Positions 7,532 to 15,781 of a stretch of 47,492 nt of DNA are shown in pieces. A program made the translations under genes and the position numbers. Under the pieces are notes generated by a model, which saw nothing but the letters and a program-made list of their open reading frames with translations, made no database searches and was not told where the DNA came from. The first letter of the stretch is position 1. Every line of letters begins with the position of its first letter. The stretch covers positions 1 to 47,492 of the forward strand of contig CAMCHO010000010.1 of assembly GCA_945874455.1 (NCBI GenBank). The letters are read 5' to 3'. The stretch comes from Opitutus sp. GAS368. Lineage in GTDB: Bacteria > Verrucomicrobiota > Verrucomicrobiia > Opitutales > Opitutaceae.

Positions 7532-7975
7532 TTAGTCCCGGGCGAGGGCGAAACGGTTGTATTGAACGAGCAAGAGGCCGGCGATTGCCAAGATGACGTG
7601 CATGCCGAGCCACGCGACGCCTTCGCCTTCTTGGACCACCATGAGGCCGAAAGAAAGTGCGACGTAAAGGAGACCGTGGGCGAGGAGCGTGAGACGCGTT
7701 TTGATGCCGAGGAGGAGGGTCACGCCGACGAGGATCAGCAAGTAGCCGATGCTGTGGGCGAAGGGCCTCGTGGTCCAGAGCGGGAGAAATGACGCGCCCG
7801 TGATACCGGAGGCCATGCGTCCCATATTCTCATAATAAGCGGTGAACGAGTAGGCGCCCCCTTTTTCGAATTTTTCTAGGCCGGCGAACAACGCGCGGAG
7901 GCCGAGCCAGAGGCGGATGAGAAAAAATGCGTAGGTGTAGGCGCAACGCGTGTCGTTTGAGGAGGATTCGCTCAT
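7532..7975 (-). CDS. DoxX-family membrane protein
   Basis: From the ATG at 7975 the product is 147 residues with four hydrophobic helices. It contains FFLIRLWLGLRALFAGLEKF in the first helix region, AYYENMGRMASG in the loop, then IGYLLILVGVTLLLGI and a last helix near HVILAIAGLLLV, which matches the small DoxX/DoxD-like fold. The frame extends upstream to 8380, but those residues are arginine-rich with no family match, so the inner ATG is chosen. It is the first gene of the minus-strand trio ending at the 5370-5400 hairpin. DoxX proteins are inner-membrane redox-associated proteins; here the role may be to support the exported oxidoreductase, which is a guess from context. Confidence 0.78.
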   Translation of the reverse strand: MSESSSNDTRCAYTYAFFLIRLWLGLRALFAGLEKFEKGGAYSFTAYYENMGRMASGITGASFLPLWTTRPFAHSIGYLLILVGVTLLLGIKTRLTLLAHGLLYVALSFGLMVVQEGEGVAWLGMHVILAIAGLLLVQYNRFALARD

Positions 7976-8533
7976 GATTTTTGGGTTGGTAGGGATAGGA
8001 ACAAAAGAAAAAGAGACTGCGTGTGGTTGGCAGGGGCGGGGAGGGTGGCCGGCAATTCTGATGGTCGTGTTTGGGAATCGAACTAATCGGAAGGGAAGGT
8101 GAACGACGTGGAAGTCAATTCGTATGGATTTATCGCGGGTGACGTCGAGCCTGAGTTTCAAAAAGACGAAAACAACGCGGCGCGCGTTTCGGGAGCGAGC
8201 GCTATTTACCCCCAACAGTTCCACTGCTCCGAAGCAGGCTGCGCCTGGTTGTGAGCGTGAGCGTGCGAGCGTGATCGCGACGATGGTCGAATGAGCGTGA
8301 AGCTGACCGGTGCCCTTTTCCACCCGCCGATCATTCGCGGAGGTTATGTCCTCGTTTTGAGCGTTCGGATGTCGGCTCAAGGTTCGCGGCTCGCTGCGTC
8401 CGGTTCGCCTCCTGCGAACGTGATCCGCGGTGGCCGAGGGGCGGACTGGACCTTTTTTCCGGGCATTTTGATGGGGAGGTTTCGATTGCGAATAACTTGT
8501 GCGAAAAAAACTGCATTTTCATAGGTAAATTCC
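7976..8533. other. Divergent intergenic region between DoxX and the dcw cluster
   Basis: About 560 bp with no convincing gene. The frames on both strands are arginine-rich shadows without family features or good starts. A short run of GAGCGTG-type direct repeats lies near 8250-8272. The region must hold the DoxX-operon promoter on the minus strand, which I could not place, and upstream sequence for the dcw promoter. GC falls from about 8480 onward toward the mraZ control region. Confidence 0.5.
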
Positions 8534-8551
8534 TTGACGATGGGATAAAAT
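8534..8551 (+). promoter_or_regulatory. Possible dcw promoter elements
   Basis: TTGACG at 8534-8539 resembles a -35 box, but nothing at the correct 17-bp distance resembles a -10 box. TAAAAT at 8546-8551 is a 5/6 match to a -10 box with an upstream TG, but has no -35 at proper spacing. The two cannot be used together. Either way transcription would start at about 8558-8570, overlapping the MraZ boxes. This is a tentative assignment by eye. Confidence 0.35.
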
Positions 8552-8575
8552 GGGGGGAAATGTTGTGAAATGGGA
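8541..8575 (+). promoter_or_regulatory. MraZ operator: TGGGN boxes on a 10-bp period
   Basis: TGGGA (8541-8545), TGGGG (8551-8555), a degenerate TGTTG (8561-8565) and TGGGA (8571-8575) are each separated by exactly 5 nt. In Escherichia coli MraZ represses its own operon by binding TGGG-type direct repeats spaced by 5 nt. The same geometry directly in front of mraZ here strongly suggests conserved autorepression of the whole dcw cluster. The third box departs from consensus, leaving three good boxes. Confidence 0.8.
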
Positions 8576-8596
8576 TTCAGAGAATCCCGAATACCC

Positions 8597-9070
8597 ATGC
8601 CGCAGGCCCAACAACCGAGTTATACGAGTCACTTCACGCACTCGTTGGACGACCGGAATCGCATCACGATTCCGTCGGCTTGGAGGTTCGCGCACGATGC
8701 CGACGACGTGTTGCTGGCGGTGCCGCAAAATGGACGGAACGGAAATTACATTGCGGTGTTGCCGCCTGCCGAGGCGGCGAAATTGCGTGCGAAAATCGAA
8801 CTCGTCGCGCTGAGCGACGATGCCGGTCAGGACTTCATCGCGACCTATTTTGCACAGACCCAGCAGCTGTGGTTCGACAAAGCGGGGCGCATCTCGATTA
8901 ACGCCGAACTGCTCGCCCACGCCGGGATCAAGGTCGGCGAAAAAAGTGGTGAGGCGGTCCTCGTCGGCGGGTTCACGAAGTTCAATGTCTACAACCCTGC
9001 GTGCTGGGCTGAAGTCCAGGCGAGTGCGGTCAAGGAAAAGGGCGAGACGATGCGCCGACTCGGAATTTAA
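8597..9070 (+). CDS. mraZ: Transcriptional regulator MraZ
   Basis: MraZ is a ring-forming AbrB-fold DNA-binding protein that regulates the division/cell-wall cluster it heads. From ATG 8597 it has 157 residues with two SpoVT/AbrB-like halves: FTHSLDDRNRITIPSAWR at about residues 13-30, and QLWFDKAGRISINAELLAHA with VLVGGFTKFNVYN in the second half. An in-frame ATG at 8570 would add nine residues, but it lies inside the MraZ boxes and would leave almost no leader, so 8597 is preferred. A hairpin (8572-8588) sits just before the chosen start. It is the first gene of the cluster and probably binds the boxes at 8541-8575. Confidence 0.93.
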   Translation: MPQAQQPSYTSHFTHSLDDRNRITIPSAWRFAHDADDVLLAVPQNGRNGNYIAVLPPAEAAKLRAKIELVALSDDAGQDFIATYFAQTQQLWFDKAGRISINAELLAHAGIKVGEKSGEAVLVGGFTKFNVYNPACWAEVQASAVKEKGETMRRLGI

Positions 9071-9073
9071 CCC

Positions 9074-9325
9074 ATGCGTCGCTTTACCAAAACCAAGGTT
9101 GCAGTCGCGCACCGACCTGTGCGCAAGACGGTTGTCGTGCCTTCCGCGCTCTCCCTCCCTTCCCGGCGTGGGTTGCCAGCGTGGATCGCCGCCGCTGGGC
9201 GCACGGCGGCATTTCCCGCCGCGACGGTGACCTCCCGAGTGCGCGACGGGCTCGTGCTTCGCGCCGTGGGGGTGAAGGAAAAGGCCACAGTGAGGAAACC
9301 ATCCCATGCCGCTGGCGCTCGGTGA
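9074..9325 (+). CDS. Small basic hypothetical protein between mraZ and rsmH
   Basis: An 83-codon frame starts with ATG 3 nt after the mraZ stop and ends inside the first codons of rsmH. The peptide is very basic (many Arg and Lys, few acidic residues), with no signal, helix or recognised motif. Its position fills an otherwise unusual 235-bp gap in a tight operon, which favours a real gene. Against it, the composition resembles shadow frames and no ribosome-binding site is clear. It may instead be a spacer. Function unknown. Confidence 0.3.
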   Translation: MRRFTKTKVAVAHRPVRKTVVVPSALSLPSRRGLPAWIAAAGRTAAFPAATVTSRVRDGLVLRAVGVKEKATVRKPSHAAGAR

Positions 9326-10262
9326 GATTTTTCCTGCGACCATGACCCTTGGTCATCAACCGGTGTTACTGCGCGAAGTGCTCGAGCTGCTGGCGCCGCG
9401 CACGGCGGGACGCTATTTGGACTGCACCTTTGGGGGTGGCGGTCACACGCGGGCGATCCTCGCAGCCGCGCCGAACTCTCACGTGATCGCGCTCGATCGT
9501 GATCCGGCCGCAGCGCCGCGGGCCGCCGTATTAAGTGCTGAGTTCGCCGGACGATTTGAACTGGTCGATCGCGACTTTGGCCTGCTCGCGGCGTGGCCGT
9601 CTGAGGGCTTCGACGGCATCCTCTTCGACTTTGGTGTTTCGTCGTTTCAGCTCGACGAGAGGGAGCGCGGCTTCTCCTTCCGGCACGATGCGCCGGCGGA
9701 TATGCGCATGGACCCGCGCAGTGGCGTGCCCGCGAGCCGCTGGCTGGAGACGGCGACGGAAGCGATGCTCGTCTCGGCGGTGCGGGATTGCGGTGAGGAA
9801 CAGCATTGGCGGAGCGTGGTGCGCGGGTTGCTGGCGGCTCGCGGCACCGGGGCGCTGGCGCGCACGTCATCCCTGGCGGCGGTCATCGCCGAAGCGATTC
9901 CGCCGCGTGATCGCCACGCTTCGAAGATTCATCCGGCGACGCGCACATTTCAGGGGCTGCGGATCGCCGTGAACGACGAGCTCGGGGCGATCGAGCGCGC
10001 GTTGCCCGCGGCCTTTGCGAAGCTCCTCCCGGGTGGCGTACTGTGTGTGATCAGCTTCCACTCGCTGGAAGACCGGCCGGTGAAGCAATTTTTCCGTCGC
10101 ATGTGCGGTCAGCCGGAAACCGCCACCGACAGCCTCCCGCAGGATCTGCGCGTGAAGCTAGCTGAGCCGCTCACCCGCAAGCCCACGACGCCGAGTGAGG
10201 CAGAGATCGCCCACAATCCCCGCAGCCGTTCGGCCAAGCTTCGCGCGCTCCGCAAGCTTTGA
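9306..10262 (+). CDS. rsmH: 16S rRNA (cytosine1402-N4)-methyltransferase
   Basis: RsmH (MraW) methylates N4 of C1402 in 16S rRNA using S-adenosylmethionine and is a standard dcw member. The 318-residue protein shows the SAM-binding [19 protein letters not shown], the family motif [20 protein letters not shown] (usually LFDLGVSS), [22 protein letters not shown] and the C-terminal [14 protein letters not shown]. The ATG at 9306 has a GAGG ribosome-binding site about 10 nt upstream; ATG 9342, just before GHQPVLL, is an alternative that would cut 12 residues. It is followed after 48 bp by the ftsL-like gene. Confidence 0.95.
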   Translation: MPLALGEIFPATMTLGHQPVLLREVLELLAPRTAGRYLDCTFGGGGHTRAILAAAPNSHVIALDRDPAAAPRAAVLSAEFAGRFELVDRDFGLLAAWPSEGFDGILFDFGVSSFQLDERERGFSFRHDAPADMRMDPRSGVPASRWLETATEAMLVSAVRDCGEEQHWRSVVRGLLAARGTGALARTSSLAAVIAEAIPPRDRHASKIHPATRTFQGLRIAVNDELGAIERALPAAFAKLLPGGVLCVISFHSLEDRPVKQFFRRMCGQPETATDSLPQDLRVKLAEPLTRKPTTPSEAEIAHNPRSRSAKLRALRKL

Positions 10263-10310
10263 GCCGCCTTACCCTCTCCTCCGCTCCCACCGTTCAGCCC
10301 GCTCCACCCC

Positions 10311-10700
10311 ATGCGCAAAAACGACAACCATGCATTTGTTAATCAAGTGCTCGTTTGCCTCCTCCTCACCTTTGGCTGCGGAGGCGCCCTCGGCCTCGGT
10401 GCCGTGTGGGTACGTCACCAGATTTCCGTTACCGCAAAATCCAACCGCGCGCTCCAGACCAGTATCGCCGAAGTGAAGCGCCGTTTGGATGCCACCGCGG
10501 CGATCGTCGAGTCCGAACAAAGCTACGACGCGTTGACGCGCCGCAACGTCGCATGGCACCTCGGGCTCGCGCCGGCAACGGACACGCAAGTCGTGCGGGT
10601 GACCGAAGATCCGGTGATGCGGCTCGCGCGTCGCCGTGACCGCAACCTTTTCAACGACGGGTTTATGCCCGTCACATTTCGAGTCGCGCGGGGGAACTAG
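10311..10700 (+). CDS. ftsL: FtsL-like divisome protein
   Basis: A 129-residue bitopic protein: a short cytoplasmic N-terminus, one membrane helix (VLVCLLLTFGCGGALGLGAVW, about residues 14-34, written here as the helix core), then a heptad-like stretch around ISVTAKSNRALQTSIAEVK. FtsL proteins are poorly conserved and usually recognised by this layout and by lying between rsmH and ftsI, exactly as here. FtsL pairs with FtsB to activate FtsW-FtsI. The name therefore rests on position and topology rather than sequence match. It is 3 bp upstream of ftsI. Confidence 0.68.
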   Translation: MRKNDNHAFVNQVLVCLLLTFGCGGALGLGAVWVRHQISVTAKSNRALQTSIAEVKRRLDATAAIVESEQSYDALTRRNVAWHLGLAPATDTQVVRVTEDPVMRLARRRDRNLFNDGFMPVTFRVARGN

Positions 10701-10703
10701 ACG

Positions 10704-12788
10704 ATGTCGAAGGGCTTCGCTTCTAACTATCGGATTGTCCTGCTCGCGGGCTCGCTCCTGCTGTGTTTTGGATTCGTCGGCGCGCGGCTGGTGTGGTTGC
10801 ACGTCATCCATCGCGACGAACTTCTCGGCAGCATCGTCAAAACGCGCCAGCAGCTGATCGTCGACCCCTCGCGTCGCGGTGACATCTTTGACGCGCGTGG
10901 GGCGCGGCTCGCGACCAGCCGTTCGGTGCTCCAACTCGGCGTCGATCCGCATTCGCTGCGCAAGGAAGATGAGAAAAAATGGCCGCAACTCGCCGCGTTG
11001 ATCGGGAAATCCGAAACCGAGTTGCGCCGAATCTTTACCACCAAGTTCCGGACGGCATCGTCCGCGATGCTGAGCGCTGCGCCTTCGTCCGGCACCGCGC
11101 CGACTGCGGCCGTGACGGGCTTGGTGTTTAATCTCAAAGGGGCAACCGGCGGCGCCTCCGGACCGGCGTTGCCGGCCGCCGCTGAGTCCTCGGCGCTGGC
11201 GACTGACCTCGCTGCTGATCCCTCTGATGCGGTTACCGGCCCGGCGGTTGCTCTTGCTGCGTCCGCCGGCGCCGCCGACGACACGGAGTATGCCGGGGAC
11301 GAGGACGCTGACGGCCGTCGGAAGATTCAATGGGCGAAAATCGCGGATGAAATTTCGGAGTCCACTTACGACGAGGTGAAGAAACTCGGGATCAAGGGCG
11401 TTTACGCCACTGGCAGTTTCCGCCGGGCCTACCCGCACAACCAACTGGGCTCCCATTTGGTGGGTTTTGTCGATCAGGCGCAGCGGCCGATAGCTGGGGT
11501 GGAGCGATTCGCCGATTTCTATCTGCGCGGCCAAGATGGCTGGCGCGAAGGTGAGCGTGACGGGCGTGCGAAGGAACTTCCGCAATTCAGCAGCCGCGCC
11601 GTTGAGCGTGTCGATGGCTATGGGGTCAGGCTCTCCCTTGACACCAACGTCCAAAACATCGTCGAGCGCGAACTCGCCTACATTGCCGACAAATACCGTC
11701 CGGTGAAGGCGACCATTGTCGTGAGTCGCGCGGATGACGGTTTCATTTTGGGACTCGGCAATTACCCGACGTTCAATCCCAACGAATACAACAAGGTTCC
11801 GCCCGACCAGCTAGCGCGCTTGAAGAACATCGCGGTGTCTGACGTTTATGAACCCGGTTCCGTGTTTAAGATTGTCGCAGCGGCGGCGGCGCTCGATCAG
11901 GGGCTCGTGACGGCGGACAGCCTCTTCGACTGCTCGATGACGAAGATCGAATATCGGAATAAGCTGCGTGGTCTGCCCCGCGAGGACCACGCTTTCGACC
12001 ACCCGTTGTCGGTCGCTGAAATTGTTTCACGTTCCAGCAATCGCGGCGCCGCTCAACTCGGGATGAAGCTCGGGGAGCAACGCTTTTACGACTACGTGCG
12101 CGCGTTCGGCTTCGGCCAAAAGACCGGGTTTCCTGGCGGCCACGAGGCGCCTGGTATCTTGAGCCCGCCGAAACGCTGGGATGATCTGACCATCACGCGC
12201 ATGCCGATGGGCCATAGCATCGCCGTGACGGTGTTGCAAATGCACCAAGCGATGGCGGTGATCGCGAGTGGCGGTGTCCTGCTCGAGCCCCAGATCCTTC
12301 GTGATGTCCGCGATTCGGCGGGAGTGCCGCTCTACGGCTTCGAGCGAAAGGAAATCCGCCGCGTCATTTCTGAGCGTACCGCGCGCACGATGGCAGAGTT
12401 GCTCACGCATTGTGCGATGGTGGGCGGGACCGCGCCCGAAGCGGCGATCCCCGGCTATGAAGTCGCGGGCAAGACCGGCACGACCCAGAAATATCTGCCC
12501 GAGCTGATGCCTAGTGGGAAAATCAAGCTCATGCCCTCGCGCAAACACCACGTCGCGTCCTTCGTCGGATTCTTTCCGGCCAGCCGCCCCCAGATCGTGA
12601 TCTCCGTCATTGTGGACGATGCCGACGCCGCGTGCCCCGGCGGGATCGCCTATGGCGGCAAGGTCGCCGCGCCATCCTTTCGCCGCATCGGTGAACAACT
12701 CATCCCACTGCTCGACCGTAGTGCCGGCAGCCGCACGTTGCCGGCTCCGACCGGCAACCGCGTCGCCCTCAAAGGAGCCCGCCCGTGA
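10704..12788 (+). CDS. ftsI: Peptidoglycan transpeptidase FtsI (PBP3-type)
   Basis: FtsI cross-links septal peptidoglycan. The 694-residue class-B penicillin-binding protein has an N-terminal membrane anchor (about residues 10-33), the non-catalytic domain starting with RRGDIFDARGARLATS, and the transpeptidase domain with all three active-site motifs: SVFK (nucleophile S386), SSN (444-446) and KTG (590-592). There are no PASTA domains. Residues about 117-205 form an Ala/Ser/Pro-rich, then acidic segment that looks like an insertion in the N-terminal domain. Its stop overlaps the murE GTG. It should act with FtsW, FtsL and FtsQ, all encoded in this cluster. Confidence 0.95.
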   Translation: MSKGFASNYRIVLLAGSLLLCFGFVGARLVWLHVIHRDELLGSIVKTRQQLIVDPSRRGDIFDARGARLATSRSVLQLGVDPHSLRKEDEKKWPQLAALIGKSETELRRIFTTKFRTASSAMLSAAPSSGTAPTAAVTGLVFNLKGATGGASGPALPAAAESSALATDLAADPSDAVTGPAVALAASAGAADDTEYAGDEDADGRRKIQWAKIADEISESTYDEVKKLGIKGVYATGSFRRAYPHNQLGSHLVGFVDQAQRPIAGVERFADFYLRGQDGWREGERDGRAKELPQFSSRAVERVDGYGVRLSLDTNVQNIVERELAYIADKYRPVKATIVVSRADDGFILGLGNYPTFNPNEYNKVPPDQLARLKNIAVSDVYEPGSVFKIVAAAAALDQGLVTADSLFDCSMTKIEYRNKLRGLPREDHAFDHPLSVAEIVSRSSNRGAAQLGMKLGEQRFYDYVRAFGFGQKTGFPGGHEAPGILSPPKRWDDLTITRMPMGHSIAVTVLQMHQAMAVIASGGVLLEPQILRDVRDSAGVPLYGFERKEIRRVISERTARTMAELLTHCAMVGGTAPEAAIPGYEVAGKTGTTQKYLPELMPSGKIKLMPSRKHHVASFVGFFPASRPQIVISVIVDDADAACPGGIAYGGKVAAPSFRRIGEQLIPLLDRSAGSRTLPAPTGNRVALKGARP

Positions 12789-14380
12789 TCGGCTATCTCA
12801 CTCATAATTATTCGCTCATTCATGCGTTCCAGCCCAGCCCGGTGCGCCGGACCCGTGGTGAAACGCTCGCCCTCAATCGCGTCTTTAAGACGGCGCCGAA
12901 ACTTTCGGACTACTTTCGCGAAGATGAAATCCTCGCCGTCAAGGGTGAGCTGGAGCGTCCGATCTCGGGGCTCGCCACCGACAGCCGTCGGGTAGTGCCG
13001 GGCAATGTGTTCTTCGCGCTCCCCGGCCGTCGGGCCGATGGCATTTCCTACGTTGATGAAGCCATCAGTCGCGGCGCCGTGGCGATTGTCGCCCAAAAAA
13101 TACCCCCGTTTACGCCGGCGAAGGTGACGTTCATCCGCGTCGGTGATGCACGCCAAGCTCTCGCGCTGGTCGCCCAGCGTTACTATAAGTTTCCCGATCG
13201 GGATATGACGGTGATCGGCGTGACCGGCACCAGCGGCAAGACGACGGTCGCGCACATCCTGAAACATTTTCTGAACGGAGATCAGCGGGTCGGGCTGCTC
13301 GGCACGATCAGCTACGAACTGGGCCACCGGACCGTGCCCTCGTATCAGACGACGCCCGGCTCGCTCGACGTTTACGGCCTGATGGCGCAGATGCGCGACG
13401 CTGGGTGCAAACACGCGGTGATGGAGGTGAGCTCGCACGGGATTGATCAACAGCGGGTGCGGGGTGTTCAGTTTGGGGCCGCCGTCTTTACGAATCTGTC
13501 GAGCGACCATCTCGATTACCACCAGACGCTGGCCGCTTATTTCGAGGTAAAATCACGGCTGTTCAACGGAAGTACGGGGGCGCCGCCCAAGGTCGCGGTC
13601 GTCAATCTCGACGATGCGCATGGCGCCAAACTCGTGGCGAAGATCTCCAGCGAAGTCCCCGGCGCCCGCATCGTGACGTTTGGTGAAGATGCCCACGCCC
13701 TCGTCCGCGCCGAGAACGTGCAGCTCACGGCTGCCCGCGCCACGTTCAAGCTCATCTGGCCGCAAGGGGAGATGCTGATCGATTCGCCGCTGGTCGGTCG
13801 TTACCACGTGAGCAATCTGCTCGCCGCCATCGCCACCGCGTGGGGCCTGGGACGCGATCCGCTGGTGTTTCTCGCCAAACTCCGTGCGCTTAAGGATGTG
13901 CCGGGCCGTCTCGAGCGAATCGACGAAGGACAGCGCTTCAACGTGCTCGTCGATTACGCGCACACCGAGGATGCGTTGCGGAATGCGCTCGGTATGCTCC
14001 GCGCCATTACACCGGGTAAAGTGCGCGTCGTGTTTGGGTGCGGTGGCAACCGCGACCGCACGAAGCGACCGCTCATGGTCCGCGCGGTGCAGGCGACGGC
14101 TGATCACGCCTACGCGACGGCTGACAATCCTCGCACCGAAGCGATCGGGCAAATTTTCGATGACATGAAAACCGGGGTGACCGCCCCAGACCACATCTCC
14201 TGGATCGCTGATCGTCGTCGCGCGATCAGCGACGCCATCGAGGAGTGCGAGCCTGGGGATTCCCTGCTCATCGCTGGCAAGGGGCATGAGATTGTCCAAG
14301 AATGCGCTGACACGGTGTTTCCTTTCGACGACCGGCAGGTCGCGCGTGAACTCCTCCGCAGCAAGCTAACGACGACGTAA
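12785..14380 (+). CDS. murE: UDP-MurNAc-tripeptide synthetase MurE (meso-diaminopimelate type)
   Basis: MurE adds the third residue to UDP-MurNAc-L-Ala-D-Glu. The 531-residue protein has TDSRRVVPGNVFFA, the ATP-binding GTSGKTT (148-154), SSHGIDQQRVRG, the carbamylated-lysine region EVKSRLF, VLVDYAHTEDAL, and DNPR (447-450). DNPR is the motif of meso-diaminopimelate-adding enzymes, so the peptidoglycan is probably of that type. The GTG at 12785 overlaps the ftsI stop (GTGA). It gives a longer N-terminus than usual by about 35 residues; the only other nearby start is GTG 12842. murF starts immediately after the stop. Confidence 0.96.
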   Translation: MIGYLTHNYSLIHAFQPSPVRRTRGETLALNRVFKTAPKLSDYFREDEILAVKGELERPISGLATDSRRVVPGNVFFALPGRRADGISYVDEAISRGAVAIVAQKIPPFTPAKVTFIRVGDARQALALVAQRYYKFPDRDMTVIGVTGTSGKTTVAHILKHFLNGDQRVGLLGTISYELGHRTVPSYQTTPGSLDVYGLMAQMRDAGCKHAVMEVSSHGIDQQRVRGVQFGAAVFTNLSSDHLDYHQTLAAYFEVKSRLFNGSTGAPPKVAVVNLDDAHGAKLVAKISSEVPGARIVTFGEDAHALVRAENVQLTAARATFKLIWPQGEMLIDSPLVGRYHVSNLLAAIATAWGLGRDPLVFLAKLRALKDVPGRLERIDEGQRFNVLVDYAHTEDALRNALGMLRAITPGKVRVVFGCGGNRDRTKRPLMVRAVQATADHAYATADNPRTEAIGQIFDDMKTGVTAPDHISWIADRRRAISDAIEECEPGDSLLIAGKGHEIVQECADTVFPFDDRQVARELLRSKLTTT

Positions 14381-15781
14381 ATGCCCGTGTTCTCACCAGA
14401 CACCCTTGCGCAATGGACCGGTGGCCGCTGGACGGTCCCACCGTCGAGCCCGCTCACGGGCTTTGCCATCGACACGCGGGAAGTGCGCCCTGGCCAGATC
14501 TTTGTCGCCCTCAAGACGGACCAGCGTGATGGCCACGAATTTGTGGCCTCGGCGGACGCTGCCGGTGCGAGTGCGGCGCTCGTGGCGCAAGCTAACCCGG
14601 CCGTTGCGCTGCCCCAGCTCGTGGTCGCGGACCCGTTAGGCGCGTTTCAGGCGATCGCCCGAGCACATCGGCGCAATTTCCGCGGCCCCGTCGTCGGCAT
14701 CTCCGGCAGCGCGGGGAAAACGTCCACCAAAAATCTCCTCGCGCTCCTGCTCGGGGGCGCGGCCGGCGGAGTGCTCTCAACTGAGGGGAATTTCAATAAT
14801 CACTTGGGCGTACCGCTGACGCTCACGCGGCTCAATCCGGCCGAGCATGCCTTTGCTGTGATCGAGGCCGGCATCAGCGGTCCCGGGGAGATGCGCGTGC
14901 TCGCCGATATGATCGAGCCCGACGTCGCGCTCATCACGCTCGTCGCTTCCGCGCACACGCAACAGCTCGGCGGCATTGAGGGCGTAGCTCGGGAGAAAGC
15001 CGTGCTGCCCGGAGCGATACCACCCGCGGGCGTGGCGATTTTTCCGGAGCAGGTGGCGAAGTTTGCGGCGTTTCGAGCATTGGGCGTGCGCACGATGGTG
15101 GTCGCGCCGGTCGATGTCATCGGGCCCGTTGAGCCGTTGCAGGACCAGGTGTATTTTGCGGTGACGCAGCGCGGGGATTCGACCGCGATCTCGCTCGCGT
15201 GCGGCCTACTGCCGCCGCTTGTGTTTACGTTTCGTCGCGTCACCGAAGGCATGGCGCAAAATGCTGCGCTCGCGATCAGCGCCGCGTGGTGGCTCGGCGT
15301 ACCACGGGAAGCGATCCAAGCCCGATTGGCCGGCTGGTTGCCCGCGAAACTCCGCGGGGAAATCCGACGCGAAGACGACCGCCTCCTCTACCTCGATTGT
15401 TACAACGCCAATCCGGCCTCGATGGCCGACGCGCTCACGACGTTTACGGCGATCGCTCCGGCCGGGGAACCGCGGCTCTACGTTATCGGGTGTATGGAAG
15501 AACTGGGTGCGGAAGCACCCGCCCACCACCGCCACCTCGGCCGCTCGCTGCCGCTGCGCGAATGTGACCGGCTATTCGTCATTGGGGCCCAAGCCCACGA
15601 GGTCTGTGCGGGTGTGCTGGAACAGGACGATTTCCAGCGCCAGATCCGCATCGTTTCGTCGTTGCAGCCGGTCGCCGCGTGTCTCGCCGAGTGGCGTGGT
15701 TCGGTCTTCATCAAGGGCAGTCGTCGTTATGAGCTCGAGCAAGTCCTCGTACCCCCAGCTGTCTTCGCCCCGCCATGCTAA
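14381..15781 (+). CDS. murF: UDP-MurNAc-pentapeptide synthetase MurF
   Basis: MurF joins D-Ala-D-Ala to the UDP-MurNAc-tripeptide. The 466-residue ligase shows AIDTREVRPGQIFVAL, the P-loop GSAGKTS (109-115), TEGNFNNHLGVPLTL, IEAGISGPGEM and the C-terminal YNANPASMADAL. Its substrate dipeptide comes from ddl further along the same cluster. The start follows the murE stop without a gap, and its stop overlaps mraY by 7 bp, so the three genes are tightly coupled. Confidence 0.96.
   Translation: MPVFSPDTLAQWTGGRWTVPPSSPLTGFAIDTREVRPGQIFVALKTDQRDGHEFVASADAAGASAALVAQANPAVALPQLVVADPLGAFQAIARAHRRNFRGPVVGISGSAGKTSTKNLLALLLGGAAGGVLSTEGNFNNHLGVPLTLTRLNPAEHAFAVIEAGISGPGEMRVLADMIEPDVALITLVASAHTQQLGGIEGVAREKAVLPGAIPPAGVAIFPEQVAKFAAFRALGVRTMVVAPVDVIGPVEPLQDQVYFAVTQRGDSTAISLACGLLPPLVFTFRRVTEGMAQNAALAISAAWWLGVPREAIQARLAGWLPAKLRGEIRREDDRLLYLDCYNANPASMADALTTFTAIAPAGEPRLYVIGCMEELGAEAPAHHRHLGRSLPLRECDRLFVIGAQAHEVCAGVLEQDDFQRQIRIVSSLQPVAACLAEWRGSVFIKGSRRYELEQVLVPPAVFAPPC

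Noticed and set aside
5443-7596. 717-codon plus-strand frame
   Set aside because: It is antisense to the clear discoidin and Gfo/Idh/MocA genes; its Gly/Asp/Val/Glu-rich composition is a high-GC shadow effect.
7976-8380. N-terminal extension of the DoxX frame
   Set aside because: The extra 135 residues are Arg/Ser-rich without DoxX similarity, and the inner ATG starts right before the first helix.
10269-11654. 461-codon minus-strand frame
   Set aside because: Antisense to the ftsL-like gene and ftsI, arginine-rich with no family features.
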